Both the position numbers and the translations under genes were made by a program. Shown piece after piece: positions 27,671 to 36,169 of a stretch of 64,000 nt of DNA (within the stretch, counting starts at the first letter, position 1; each line of letters opens with the position of its first letter). The DNA lies in contig CAITTG010000023.1 of the NCBI GenBank assembly GCA_903895255.1, positions 1-64,000 on the forward strand. The letters are read 5' to 3'. The stretch comes from an uncultured Verrucomicrobia subdivision 3 bacterium (GTDB taxonomy: Bacteria; Verrucomicrobiota; Verrucomicrobiia; Limisphaerales; UBA11358). A model generated the notes under the pieces. That model saw only the letters and a program-made list of their open reading frames with translations. It made no database searches and was not told where the DNA came from.

Positions 27671-28696
27671 ACTGGCAGGCCGCTGCGTGCGGCGGAGGAA
27701 GCCTTGCAGCCGTTGCCAGACCTCCTCGCCAGTGATGTTCCACAGACACTCCGGCGTGGGCATCCGGCAATAATCCGAGCAGGGCTTGTAGGGGCAGGAC
27801 TTGCCCTCCATCCACTCTGCCAGCGGGTTCAAGGGGGCAAACCATTCCGGCAGTTGCGGGCCGAAAATAGTGAAGGTGGGCAGTCCCAAAATGCCCGCCA
27901 GATGTCCGGGGCCCGAGTCATTGCCAATGAAAACGCCCGAGCCGTCCAAAATCTCCAATAGCCCTCCCACCGTGGTGGGGCAGGCCGCTGCCTTTTCCCC
28001 GGCGTTATGCCACCAGGCCAGTTGTTCCGGGTCGCATACCACCCGTACCTGCAAACCCTGCGCGCGCAGGCGCCGGACGATCATCTGGTAACGTTCGAGC
28101 GGCCAGACCCGCACGGCCAGTCGGGCGCCACTGTGGACCAGCACCGGCTTGCCCGGCTGCCAGGGAATCACCGGCAGGTCCTTGCGCGTGGGCAGGGTGA
28201 GGCCCAGGGACTGGGCCGCCACGCGCCAGTATTCGTAGTGATGCGCATTGGGATCGGGTTTGACGAGCGCCTGCGACAGCAGGAGGTGGCTGCCATAGCG
28301 GGCAAAGCCCAGCCGCTGCCGCACCCCCAGCGCCTTCAGCAAGGCATGGTCCCGCGGATCCCAGCGGCTGGAAACGCCATATTCAAAGGCCGGCCGGCCC
28401 AACTTGCGCCCCAGCCCCAACATTTCCCCGATGGGCCAGCGCCAGAGCCGGTATTTGTGTTGGAAGGCGGTCCAGGGGGCGTTGAAGGGGATGATTTTCA
28501 GGCCCGGCCACAAGCGGGGCTGTAATTCCAAGGCATAGGCTTTGGCCAGCAATGTGACGTCATAACGCGTCATCACCGCCTGCAGGAAAGGGGTGGCAAT
28601 GACCAAATCACCCAGCCCCCATAATTCCACCACCAGCAAGCTCGGTCTCCCCGTTCCCGCCGCGCCTCCTTCCGTGTGCAGCGGTGGTTCGCTCAT
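27665..28696 (-). CDS. GT9-family (heptosyltransferase-like) glycosyltransferase
   Basis: GT-B glycosyltransferase of 343 residues related to ADP-heptose transferases. Motifs: VVELWGLGDLVIATPFLQAVM near residue 22, VLVHSGARLAVRVWPLERY in the middle and FIGNDSGPGHLAGILGLPTFTIFGP near residue 265, which forms the sugar-nucleotide site. A Cys-rich segment near the C terminus (CPYKPCSDYCRMPTPECLW) is often seen in this family. Its ATG overlaps the stop of the upstream polymerase-like gene (ATGA), so both are in one operon. Confidence 0.88.
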   Translation of the reverse strand: MSEPPLHTEGGAAGTGRPSLLVVELWGLGDLVIATPFLQAVMTRYDVTLLAKAYALELQPRLWPGLKIIPFNAPWTAFQHKYRLWRWPIGEMLGLGRKLGRPAFEYGVSSRWDPRDHALLKALGVRQRLGFARYGSHLLLSQALVKPDPNAHHYEYWRVAAQSLGLTLPTRKDLPVIPWQPGKPVLVHSGARLAVRVWPLERYQMIVRRLRAQGLQVRVVCDPEQLAWWHNAGEKAAACPTTVGGLLEILDGSGVFIGNDSGPGHLAGILGLPTFTIFGPQLPEWFAPLNPLAEWMEGKSCPYKPCSDYCRMPTPECLWNITGEEVWQRLQGFLRRTQRPASS

Positions 28697-30261
28697 CGTT
28701 GGAAGGCCGGGCGGGGCCGGGGCAGGCCGCGAAAAGGAATGTGCGCCGGTCGCCGCGCCGCCAGCACCTCCTCAGTCGGTTGGCACACGCCGTTGTTCAG
28801 GGCGATGCTCAGGCCAAGATAACCAATGAAATAGGCCAGTTCCGCCGCAATTTGCAGACCGGCAAAGCACGATAAAAAGTTCAGTGCCTCGTAAAAATAC
28901 ATGACGAACAGCATGCTGCACGCCAGCTTGATCTCCGGGCGGCAGTATTTCATATTCCGCCACATCACCCACAACCCGGCCAGAATAAACCAAACCGCCG
29001 TCAGCACCCCCCAGATGCCGAACGGAATCACCAGGGAAATCATGCCGTTGTGAAAATCACTCGACAGGGCCAGCGAACCTTCACTGGCATCAAATGTTTC
29101 CGCCTTGTTTTGCAGAATATAATTGCCGGTCATCATCTCGTCGTAATCCGACGCGGAAAAGGCCAGTCCCTTGCCCAGCAACAAGTGCTCCGGAATTTGC
29201 GGCAGCAGCGCCGTCCACATTTTCATGCGCCATTCAGTGCTGTCATCCGCCGAGGCCACCGCCTCGCCATCCAAATCCAGCGGCAAAAAGGAGAGCGCCC
29301 GCTGGAAGGTGAAGGGCAGTTTGTGCGCCAGGGGAACGACGGCCACCGCCGACAACGCCCCCACCATCAGCAGCACCAGCAATAGCGGGGTGCGGTGCAT
29401 CTTTTCGAGGTAAAACATCATCAGAAAACCGACCAGGAACAAGGCCACGGAGGTCCGAAACCCACCCAAAAAGGTCAGGACAAACAGGACTATGACCATG
29501 GCTATCCGGCTGATTTTGCCGGTCATGAAAATTCCCCGGACCCCATACTTGGCCAGCATAAAAAAGAAAATGGAGATTGCACCATTAGTGATCCCAATGA
29601 GCCTAGTGGTACCCACCTCAACAGGACCCTCAATGTCCATATTTGGCGGGAAAATCATAAACAGCGGGTGTAGCCAGCCGGGCGCCCACTGAAAGAAGTC
29701 CCCAACCACCATCGTCACCCGACCCAGAAAAAATAGGGCGACGAACAGGTTGGCTTTGTTCACCGGAATCGGCCGGGCCGTGATGGCAAAGTAACTGAGG
29801 GCACTGATGATGAGATAAACATATTTCTTGCCGCCATATACACTGCCGCCAAAAGACCGGAGGCCGATGCCCCCGGTCAATTCCGCAGTGATGATGACCA
29901 CCGCCAGGAAGGCTAGGAGCGGCCAGGTTACTTGCGGCACGCTGATAAACTTCAAGTCACTGTTGATGATGCGTTCCAGCACGGAGATGGTCAGGCTCAC
30001 CACCACCATCACCAGCCACAAGTTGGGCGACCCGGGCAGGATAAACACCAGAATGCTGCAGAACCAGCTGAAGACCAGCATCTCCCGGTGCCAGCGGAGA
30101 AAAATGGGGGAGATCAGCAGGGCCGCCACGACGCCATAGAACCCCAGGGTGTTGATATCCAATGGGTTCGCCAGCGAATAGCCCACAAAAATGGCCAGCG
30201 GCACGCAGATCCCATAGATGATCAGCGAGCGCAAAATGGCCGGCACATTGTTACTATTCAT
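28693..30261 (-). CDS. O-antigen polymerase/ligase-like polytopic membrane protein
   Basis: Inner-membrane protein of 522 residues with about twelve hydrophobic helices and one large periplasmic loop (PLAHKLPFTFQRALSFLPLDLDGEAVASADDSTEWRMKMW), the pattern of Wzy/WaaL-type proteins. The loop ends with LLGKGLAFSASDYDE, the GxG stretch common near the O-antigen ligase Wzy_C region. Polymerase or ligase cannot be separated by eye. It lies directly upstream of the GT9 gene and within the polysaccharide locus. Confidence 0.75.
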   Translation of the reverse strand: MNSNNVPAILRSLIIYGICVPLAIFVGYSLANPLDINTLGFYGVVAALLISPIFLRWHREMLVFSWFCSILVFILPGSPNLWLVMVVVSLTISVLERIINSDLKFISVPQVTWPLLAFLAVVIITAELTGGIGLRSFGGSVYGGKKYVYLIISALSYFAITARPIPVNKANLFVALFFLGRVTMVVGDFFQWAPGWLHPLFMIFPPNMDIEGPVEVGTTRLIGITNGAISIFFFMLAKYGVRGIFMTGKISRIAMVIVLFVLTFLGGFRTSVALFLVGFLMMFYLEKMHRTPLLLVLLMVGALSAVAVVPLAHKLPFTFQRALSFLPLDLDGEAVASADDSTEWRMKMWTALLPQIPEHLLLGKGLAFSASDYDEMMTGNYILQNKAETFDASEGSLALSSDFHNGMISLVIPFGIWGVLTAVWFILAGLWVMWRNMKYCRPEIKLACSMLFVMYFYEALNFLSCFAGLQIAAELAYFIGYLGLSIALNNGVCQPTEEVLAARRPAHIPFRGLPRPRPAFQR

Positions 30262-30467
30262 ATTTAAACCAACCGACCGGCCTTTACCGGGCGGAGCGCG
30301 CCCGGTTCAGCCGTCCATATAATGTAAACCATCACCCAACCCGGCTGCAACCGCAATAAACCGGGGATTGTTTCCCTGTGTGCCCGTCAAAAGTTTGATA
30401 TCCAAGGTCTAAAGTTTTACGACAAGTAAATATAAAGGACCAACGGATGGCTGGAAAACTTCCAGTA

Positions 30468-31565
30468 CTAGAACCGACGAAAACGGGCGCGCAGCTTTAA
30501 GAGTGGGCGTTCCAATCCATAATAGGAGGTGACGCCAGCCAGAAAAGCCAGCAATAACCAACCGGGAAAGGACAGCCACCAGACATTGGAAAGGCCGTAA
30601 CTCTGCGGTCCGATTGAGAATATTTGCTGCCAAATGTAGATGGAATAAGAAAGTATCCCCACTTGGGCGATCAGCGGCCAGTTCAATGGTTTGAAACTGC
30701 CAGGATGCAACACGCTGGTGAGCAGCAATGTGCCAAAGCCGGCGGCTTGCAGCAAAGGGCCGGTCGGAATCAACAAAGGCAAGAGGCCAGGGAGATTCAT
30801 GGTGGGTAATGCGACCAGCAGAAAACCAAGGATCATGGCCGCGTATTTTTTGCCCCCAGACAGCCACGCCATGGCGGTTTGCCGATGCCTGGCCAGTAAG
30901 AATGCCAGCATGCACCCCACATCGAGGGAATCGAAATTGACCAGGGACGAGTGCATATGAAACAGCGGATGCAAAACCCACGGAACCAGCCCGGCTTGTT
31001 TGACCATTCGGCAAAGGATCGCGAGTAGAATAGGCGTGGCGAATACCCATGGAGCAAGCTTTTTATGACCGCCCAGCCAGATAAAGGTCACTGGCCAGAT
31101 CAGGTAAAATTGTTCCTCCACCGCCAGGGACCAAAGGTGGCCGGAAATCGGACCCCGGGGCAAAAAGTTGGTAGTAAAAGTCAGGTCGCCAATCCAAGTG
31201 ATGGGGGCTTGGTGCAATTTGGTAAAAAATTGCAAGCAGGCCACCACGGCCAGGTAAAGCAGATAAACGGGTAAAATTCGCAGTGCCCGGCGCGCATAGA
31301 AATTTCGCAGGCTAATTTCTCCCAGTCGGTCATGCTCTTGAATCAGCAGATACGTGATGAGGAAACCGCTAATCACAAAAAAGAAGCGGACTCCCAGGTT
31401 GCCATCGAACGCCAGCGGAAATAGCGATGCGAGCTTTTGTCCTGAAAAGCCGGGCAATTCCTCGGAATGTGAGGCCAGAACCATTAGGATGCTGATCGCA
31501 CGCCAGCCATCCATCGAAGGTAATTTCTCTGACCGAGAGTGGCCCTCATCAGCGATTGCTTTCAT
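30468..31565 (-). CDS. Acyltransferase family 3 membrane protein (OafA-like)
   Basis: Second O-acyltransferase of the locus, 365 residues from the ATG at 31565; an in-frame start at 31673 would add 36 unrelated residues. Motifs: PSMDGWRAISILMVLASHSEELPG with the catalytic-type His, NLGVRFFFVISGFLITYLLIQEH, NFYARRALRILPVYLLYL and SYSIYIWQQIFSIG, with about ten TM helices. No SGNH domain. Base composition is lower in GC than the flanking glycan genes, consistent with separate acquisition. It lies 207 bp from the polymerase-like gene, so may have its own promoter. Confidence 0.86.
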   Translation of the reverse strand: MKAIADEGHSRSEKLPSMDGWRAISILMVLASHSEELPGFSGQKLASLFPLAFDGNLGVRFFFVISGFLITYLLIQEHDRLGEISLRNFYARRALRILPVYLLYLAVVACLQFFTKLHQAPITWIGDLTFTTNFLPRGPISGHLWSLAVEEQFYLIWPVTFIWLGGHKKLAPWVFATPILLAILCRMVKQAGLVPWVLHPLFHMHSSLVNFDSLDVGCMLAFLLARHRQTAMAWLSGGKKYAAMILGFLLVALPTMNLPGLLPLLIPTGPLLQAAGFGTLLLTSVLHPGSFKPLNWPLIAQVGILSYSIYIWQQIFSIGPQSYGLSNVWWLSFPGWLLLAFLAGVTSYYGLERPLLKLRARFRRF

Positions 31566-32111
31566 AAGGCGCACAAAACTACCGGGTACGGACTCTTGCC
31601 AATGAAGAATCGGGCATAAGCCGGAGTTTGTATTCCGGCAGCCCACAGCCCTGGGGACTCTCCCGTCTCGCAAGCTTCAAAAAAGCTCGGCGGATCGTTG
31701 CTTAATATCGCCATTTTTATATTTTTGGTCAAGCAGCCTGAATGCATCAGGCAAAGGACTTCCGGGCAGTAGCCAGATCGTTCTATAAGCGGGGGGGGGC
31801 AAACCGAGGCGTTGCCGACTCACGCCATCTTTGATTGGGGCAGCTGACAGTCGTCAAAACGGCAAACTGCTTTTTAATTTCCAAAGCCTAACCAAGGGCC
31901 GTTTTCTGTAAATTTCATTTAGCCAATCAAATGCAATAAATTGTGCGCCGCAATACCCACCGCGTCAACCCACAATATAGTGGTTTTGGCAGGATGCGGC
32001 AGAGCAAGGTCGCCCTCCGAGAGTTGGGGGAAATCATCTTAACGCCTGATCTACGCAATTGCCGCTTGCGTAACCGTCCGCAAATCCGGAAACTAAAATT
32101 TTATCATCAAT
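31566..32111. other. Intergenic region, no gene seen
   Basis: A 546-bp gap between the divergent acyltransferase and GT2 genes, lower in GC than most of the window. It contains a run of nine G at 31791-31799 and an AT-rich stretch before 32112 that should hold the promoter of the rightward gene. Short reading frames here match no domain I know, and no tRNA-like fold was found. Confidence 0.5.
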
Positions 32112-33083
32112 ATGGCCCTGCGCCCCGAAGACATCACGATCGCCATCACCGTGTTTAGCCGCCGGCAATTTGTCCACGCGGCCATTCGCAGCGCCCTGGA
32201 GCAGACCGTGCCGGTCCGGGTGATCATTGTGGAGAATTGCAGTCCGGACAAACAGTTCCGGGATTTCGTGCTGGCGGAGTTCGGCGGCCAGGTTGGGTAT
32301 TTCCAAAACACGCACAACCGCGGCATGTTCGACAATTGGAATGCCTGCATGGAGTATGCCCGCACGCCCTGGCTCTCCATCTTGCACGATGACGACCTGC
32401 TGCGGCCCAATTTCGTGGAAACCATGCTCGCCTTCACCCGCGACGTTCCGGGCCGGGCTTTGTATTATGGCCGGGGGGCCAACCTGACCGAGGTGGATCA
32501 GAAGATATATCCGCCAGAACCCGTCGCCTGGCCCGGCGGCTGGCGCGACCTGGATGTGCTCGAGTTGGCCGAATATTGTTTCCTGATGTTTCCCGGCCAA
32601 TTGTTCCAAATCGCCGCCGCCCGCGAATTGGGCGGCTTTCGCAAAGCCTCCTATTTCACCGGGGACTGGGACATGTGGTTCCGGCTGGCGGTCGCGCATG
32701 GGGCCGCCCAAATCGCCACGGAAGTGGCCGTCAACCGCTCGCATTACGGACTGGACCGGGGCACCTCCCGGGTGGAACGCATGGGCTGGAAATGGGCGCT
32801 CGACAACGCCCAGCGCAAGCGCAATTTGCGATTGCTGCGCCAGGCGCGGGGTTTGGACATTCCCTTCGACCGCGTCAAGCTGCTGGCCACCCAGCCGGTT
32901 TCCTCGCGGGTGCTGCTCCGCTTCGCCCCCGCCTTTTCCCGGCGCATTCTGGCGTATAACACCTGGTTGTTCACCCACAGCCGGCCGCCCAACCGGGCTT
33001 ATGCCGCGTTGCAATGGCTGGCGCGGCTCTTTGGCCCGGGGGTGTTCCGCCTCCTGGCGCGGGGCTTCCCGCAAAAAGTCTGA
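32112..33083 (+). CDS. GT2-family glycosyltransferase
   Basis: Glycosyltransferase of 323 residues. N-terminal GT-A fold: DITIAITVFSRRQFVHAAIRSALEQTVPVRVIIVENCS, a nucleotide-sugar site at WLSILHDDDLLRPNFVETML (DDD as the metal-binding motif) and a catalytic-base region at GDWDMWFRLAVAHG. The C-terminal ~90 residues are basic and likely peripheral to the membrane. Single-gene rightward unit closed by the hairpin at 33092. Confidence 0.88.
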   Translation: MALRPEDITIAITVFSRRQFVHAAIRSALEQTVPVRVIIVENCSPDKQFRDFVLAEFGGQVGYFQNTHNRGMFDNWNACMEYARTPWLSILHDDDLLRPNFVETMLAFTRDVPGRALYYGRGANLTEVDQKIYPPEPVAWPGGWRDLDVLELAEYCFLMFPGQLFQIAAARELGGFRKASYFTGDWDMWFRLAVAHGAAQIATEVAVNRSHYGLDRGTSRVERMGWKWALDNAQRKRNLRLLRQARGLDIPFDRVKLLATQPVSSRVLLRFAPAFSRRILAYNTWLFTHSRPPNRAYAALQWLARLFGPGVFRLLARGFPQKV

Positions 33084-33091
33084 GTCTTGTT

Positions 33092-33158
33092 AACCACGGA
33101 ATACACGAAAATGGACTAGGCGTTGACTTTATTCCGTGTATTCCGTGGTTTTTTGTTT
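33092..33158. terminator. Strong hairpin terminator between convergent glycosyltransferases
   Basis: A perfect 16-bp stem (AACCACGGAATACACG at 33092-33107 with its complement at 33135-33150), a 27-nt loop and a T-rich tail TTTTTTGTTTTTT-like on the plus strand. It lies 9 bp after one stop and 26 bp before the convergent stop. The arm sequence resembles words seen in intergenic DNA near 48680-48728 (CAACCACGGAT), so it may be a repeat recruited as terminator. Confidence 0.8.
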
Positions 33159-33175
33159 TTTAAGAGCCCAAGCGG

Positions 33176-34024
33176 TCACCGGAGGTTTTTTCCGGACCGG
33201 CGCCGCAAGCGCCAGAATTGCACGCAAATTAGCGCTGAGTTCAGCGGTCCGCTGAAGGCGGCGACGGGATAAAAGCGGCCATCGGCGCGCCATTGGTCCC
33301 GCAAGGTCCGCCCGGTGCTGATGACCAACCGCTTCGCGGCCGTCCACCAGGGGTGTTGGCGGATTTGTTCCCAACCCATGGGCCACTCTGGATCCGTCCA
33401 GCGCCAGCAGGCCAGATCCGTCGGCCGGCCCAGCAGGGAATGGGCGATACGGTACCGCCACTGCCAGGCGGTGCGCCGCCACAGCAAGTTGCGGAGGCTG
33501 TGGGATTCGCGCCCCGATGGCTCGTGGTTGAGCACCAGCTCCAGTGACTCAAACCGGGCGTCCGGTTTCGGCACCTGTTCTGCCATCCCGAAGAAACTTA
33601 CCCGATTTTTGTGAAAGAAAAAATTCCGGCCCGCCGGCCAGTGACGGGAAACTGCCCGCCGGCCATTCCACATGGGCCAGTAACAGGTGTAGCCCGATAG
33701 TTCCGCCGGCGGTGCGGGGGCCTGCCGGAAATCCCGCAGCCACGCCTTCATCGCCGGGCTGGGCAGCTCATCCGCATCCAGCCGCAAGATCCACTCGTGC
33801 CGCGCCACGCCCCAGGCGAACGGCCAGTGGGGTTCCTGCTGGTATTCCCGGGGCCGCGCGAAAAATTGACCGCCCGCCGCAGCCACGATCGCGCCCACGC
33901 CGGTGGTGTCCGGCCCGTCATGCACCACCACCAGGTCGTCGTAACAGCCCTCCGCCTCCCGCAGCAGCCGCTGGAGCAGGTCGCCTTGTTGATACTGGCA
34001 AATAACCAAAGATATGGCTGGCAT
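33176..34024 (-). CDS. GT2-family glycosyltransferase (WaaE/KdtX-like)
   Basis: Glycosyltransferase of 282 residues. It starts ISLVICQYQQGDLLQRLLREAEGCYDDLVVVHDGPDTTG and has the metal-binding segment RHEWILRLDADELPSPAMKAWL (DAD). The short DDLVVVHDG strand and the DADE motif are those of the SunS/WaaE-like group that extends LPS-core or glycan chains. The C-terminal third is rich in Trp and Arg. It lies 3 bp after the GT4 gene (same strand) and is the last gene of that leftward operon. Confidence 0.86.
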   Translation of the reverse strand: MPAISLVICQYQQGDLLQRLLREAEGCYDDLVVVHDGPDTTGVGAIVAAAGGQFFARPREYQQEPHWPFAWGVARHEWILRLDADELPSPAMKAWLRDFRQAPAPPAELSGYTCYWPMWNGRRAVSRHWPAGRNFFFHKNRVSFFGMAEQVPKPDARFESLELVLNHEPSGRESHSLRNLLWRRTAWQWRYRIAHSLLGRPTDLACWRWTDPEWPMGWEQIRQHPWWTAAKRLVISTGRTLRDQWRADGRFYPVAAFSGPLNSALICVQFWRLRRRSGKNLR

Positions 34025-34027
34025 AGG

Positions 34028-35275
34028 CTAAGTGTGGCGGTGACGCCACTCATGAAAGCGCACCCGGTAATGCAGGGGACGCAGCATGAGTTGCTCCCGC
34101 CAGGTGTGTCCAAATTGATGCGCGTCCAAATAATCCGCCGTCGCCCGTGCCCGGGCAAAATCCACCGCGGCCTGTGGGTTGGGCCGGTTTTCCCGGGCGG
34201 CGGCCAGGATGAGTTCCAGCCGGTGCAGGGAAGTCTCCGGATTCGCCAGCACCCGGATGTGTGCTTGCGCTTGCCGGCCCATTTTTTCCCGCCCGGAGGA
34301 ATCCCGGGCCAGCGCGACCATCGCCGCCCCCATGGCCTCCGGGGTGCTGGTTACAAAACCACCCTCCCCGTGCCGCACCAGTTCGATCTGGGCCTGATCC
34401 TGCCACGGCACGGAATGGGTGATCACCGGTTTGCCGAGGTTCATTGGCTCGGCGATGCCGTAGCCAAAACTCTCCCCGATGCTGGAAGTATGGAGCACGG
34501 CATCCAGCGCCGAAAGGGTCAGGCGCAATTCCGCCTCGTCCAGGGTGGCGGGCAAAATGATGAAGGCATCCGCATCCGGTCCCGCCCGCAAGGCGGCGGC
34601 CACGGCGGGCGGAGGTTCGCGCAACAGCAATTTGATATTTCCCTGGCGGCGGCGGGCGAGCCGGAACGCCTGCAGGGCCAGTTCCGACCATTTGTTTGGT
34701 TCCGGCCGCGACAGCCGGCCAAACAGCACCTCGTTGCCGGTCACCCCGTGCGTCTGGCGGAATGCCGCCACCGCCGCGGCCGGGGCCGGCTCGACCGGAT
34801 CCAATGGATACACTGCCACGCTGGCCCGTTCGAAAAAGGCCTGGTTCAGCGGACGATACGCGCGCCGCGCGGCCTGCACGCCACTGGTCCACGAAATGAA
34901 CAACCGGAAATCTGTCCACACATCCTCCGCCGGATTTTGCAACCGGCCAAAAATATTCGTCTGCACCACCGGAATTTTGCGCGGCAGTAATTTCAGGGCG
35001 GCGCCGAGCAGGTCGCCCGGATGCGGGTAGCCCGGCGCGTGGGCGTGAATCACTTCTGGATCCAGCTCGCGCAGGCGGGCGGCCAGTTCGCCGGCCGCCG
35101 CGCTCGTGATCCGCACCGGAATAGCGGCGCGCGCCAGTTCTTGATGGCGCGGACCGTCCGCCAGACTCACCACCGCAACGGCGTGGCCCCGCGCCTGCAA
35201 CCCCCGGGCCCACCGGCACGCGGCTTTTTCCGTGCCGCCCAAGCCCAGGCTGTTGGTGAGTATCAATACTTTCAA
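34028..35275 (-). CDS. GT4-family glycosyltransferase
   Basis: Retaining GT-B glycosyltransferase of 415 residues, TTG start at 35275 (KVLILTNSLGLGGTEKAACRWARGLQARGH). The N-terminal domain has VIHAHAPGYPHPGDLLGAAL; the C-terminal domain has VLFGRLSRPEPNKWSELALQAFRL, and the donor-binding segment LDAVLHTSSIGESFGYGIAEPMNLGKPVI with the family ExxxxxxxE. Functions in the cytoplasm on a lipid-linked glycan. It lies 16 bp after the FkbM gene and 3 bp before the GT2 gene, so all three should be one transcript. Confidence 0.89.
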   Translation of the reverse strand: MKVLILTNSLGLGGTEKAACRWARGLQARGHAVAVVSLADGPRHQELARAAIPVRITSAAAGELAARLRELDPEVIHAHAPGYPHPGDLLGAALKLLPRKIPVVQTNIFGRLQNPAEDVWTDFRLFISWTSGVQAARRAYRPLNQAFFERASVAVYPLDPVEPAPAAAVAAFRQTHGVTGNEVLFGRLSRPEPNKWSELALQAFRLARRRQGNIKLLLREPPPAVAAALRAGPDADAFIILPATLDEAELRLTLSALDAVLHTSSIGESFGYGIAEPMNLGKPVITHSVPWQDQAQIELVRHGEGGFVTSTPEAMGAAMVALARDSSGREKMGRQAQAHIRVLANPETSLHRLELILAAARENRPNPQAAVDFARARATADYLDAHQFGHTWREQLMLRPLHYRVRFHEWRHRHT

Positions 35276-35291
35276 TGCGCTTCAGCCCTTT

Positions 35292-36092
35292 TTACTCGCA
35301 CCAAACATGATAAGAAACGGCCGCCGTTGGCCGGTTGACATCATTAAAATTACGAGGGGAATAGCCGTTTTCTCGGAGGAAAGTGATCACCGCCTCGGCG
35401 GAGGATCCCTGGGCATTTAGGAAGCCCGGATGGATTTCCAGCCACAATCTCGGCCGGTGCTGGCGCAACATCTTTTGAGCGCCGCGCAACACATGTAATT
35501 CAAAACCATCCACATCAATTTTAATTAATGTCGGCACTGGGTTGCCAACCGCCAGGTAATCGTCCAGGGAAATGGAGGGTAAAACGGTCTTTTGGGTGGC
35601 TTGCTGGTCTCCCAGCCGCAGCATGGCGTCCAGCTCGTTCACGCAACCAGAAACCGTGGTGCCATCGCTGACCGCCAAGCGTGTAACTTGCATGTTGTCA
35701 AAGTCATTGAGGCGGAAAATCCTTTGGATGGCGTCCGCGTTATGTGGCAAGGGCTCAAAAATATGAACGGTCACAGAAGCCTGCAGCTTTATTTTTGCTG
35801 CTGCGGAATAGGCTCCCCTAAACCCACCAATGTCATAGAAAACATCGCCGGGCCGTAGGTTGTCCAGGAAAAAGCCGAGCTCTTGGCGGCCCTCAGATTG
35901 CTCGCAAAAAAAAGAGTAGCTTTCGTAAAACTCCTTCAAGGGGATATTCAACAGGTTGGAGCAGCCAGGAATCACGCAAGGAACACAGTCAGTTTTTCGG
36001 CGGCTCAGCCACGCCCCTATAAAGGTAGGCCACATCGAGGGGGAACAATGCCGCAATTGGGCCAATTTTCCGGAAATGCTATTGATTCTCAT
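35292..36092 (-). CDS. FkbM-family methyltransferase
   Basis: SAM-dependent O-methyltransferase of 266 residues, probably modifying a sugar of the surface glycan. The SAM-binding motif is VFYDIGGFRGAYSAAA near residue 85, and the family signature IKIDVDGFELHVLRGAQKML is near 190. A short N-terminal extension has several cysteines (CVPCVIPGC). It is clearly lower in GC than its neighbours, as often seen for glycan-decorating genes acquired by transfer. Between the flippase and GT4 genes on the same strand. Confidence 0.88.
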   Translation of the reverse strand: MRINSISGKLAQLRHCSPSMWPTFIGAWLSRRKTDCVPCVIPGCSNLLNIPLKEFYESYSFFCEQSEGRQELGFFLDNLRPGDVFYDIGGFRGAYSAAAKIKLQASVTVHIFEPLPHNADAIQRIFRLNDFDNMQVTRLAVSDGTTVSGCVNELDAMLRLGDQQATQKTVLPSISLDDYLAVGNPVPTLIKIDVDGFELHVLRGAQKMLRQHRPRLWLEIHPGFLNAQGSSAEAVITFLRENGYSPRNFNDVNRPTAAVSYHVWCE

Positions 36093-36169
36093 AAAAAGTC
36101 TGAAGTGGAACGTTGATTTTTTTGAAAACAGAGTAATTCAGCGCAATAGAGGAGGGCAAGGCACATGGT

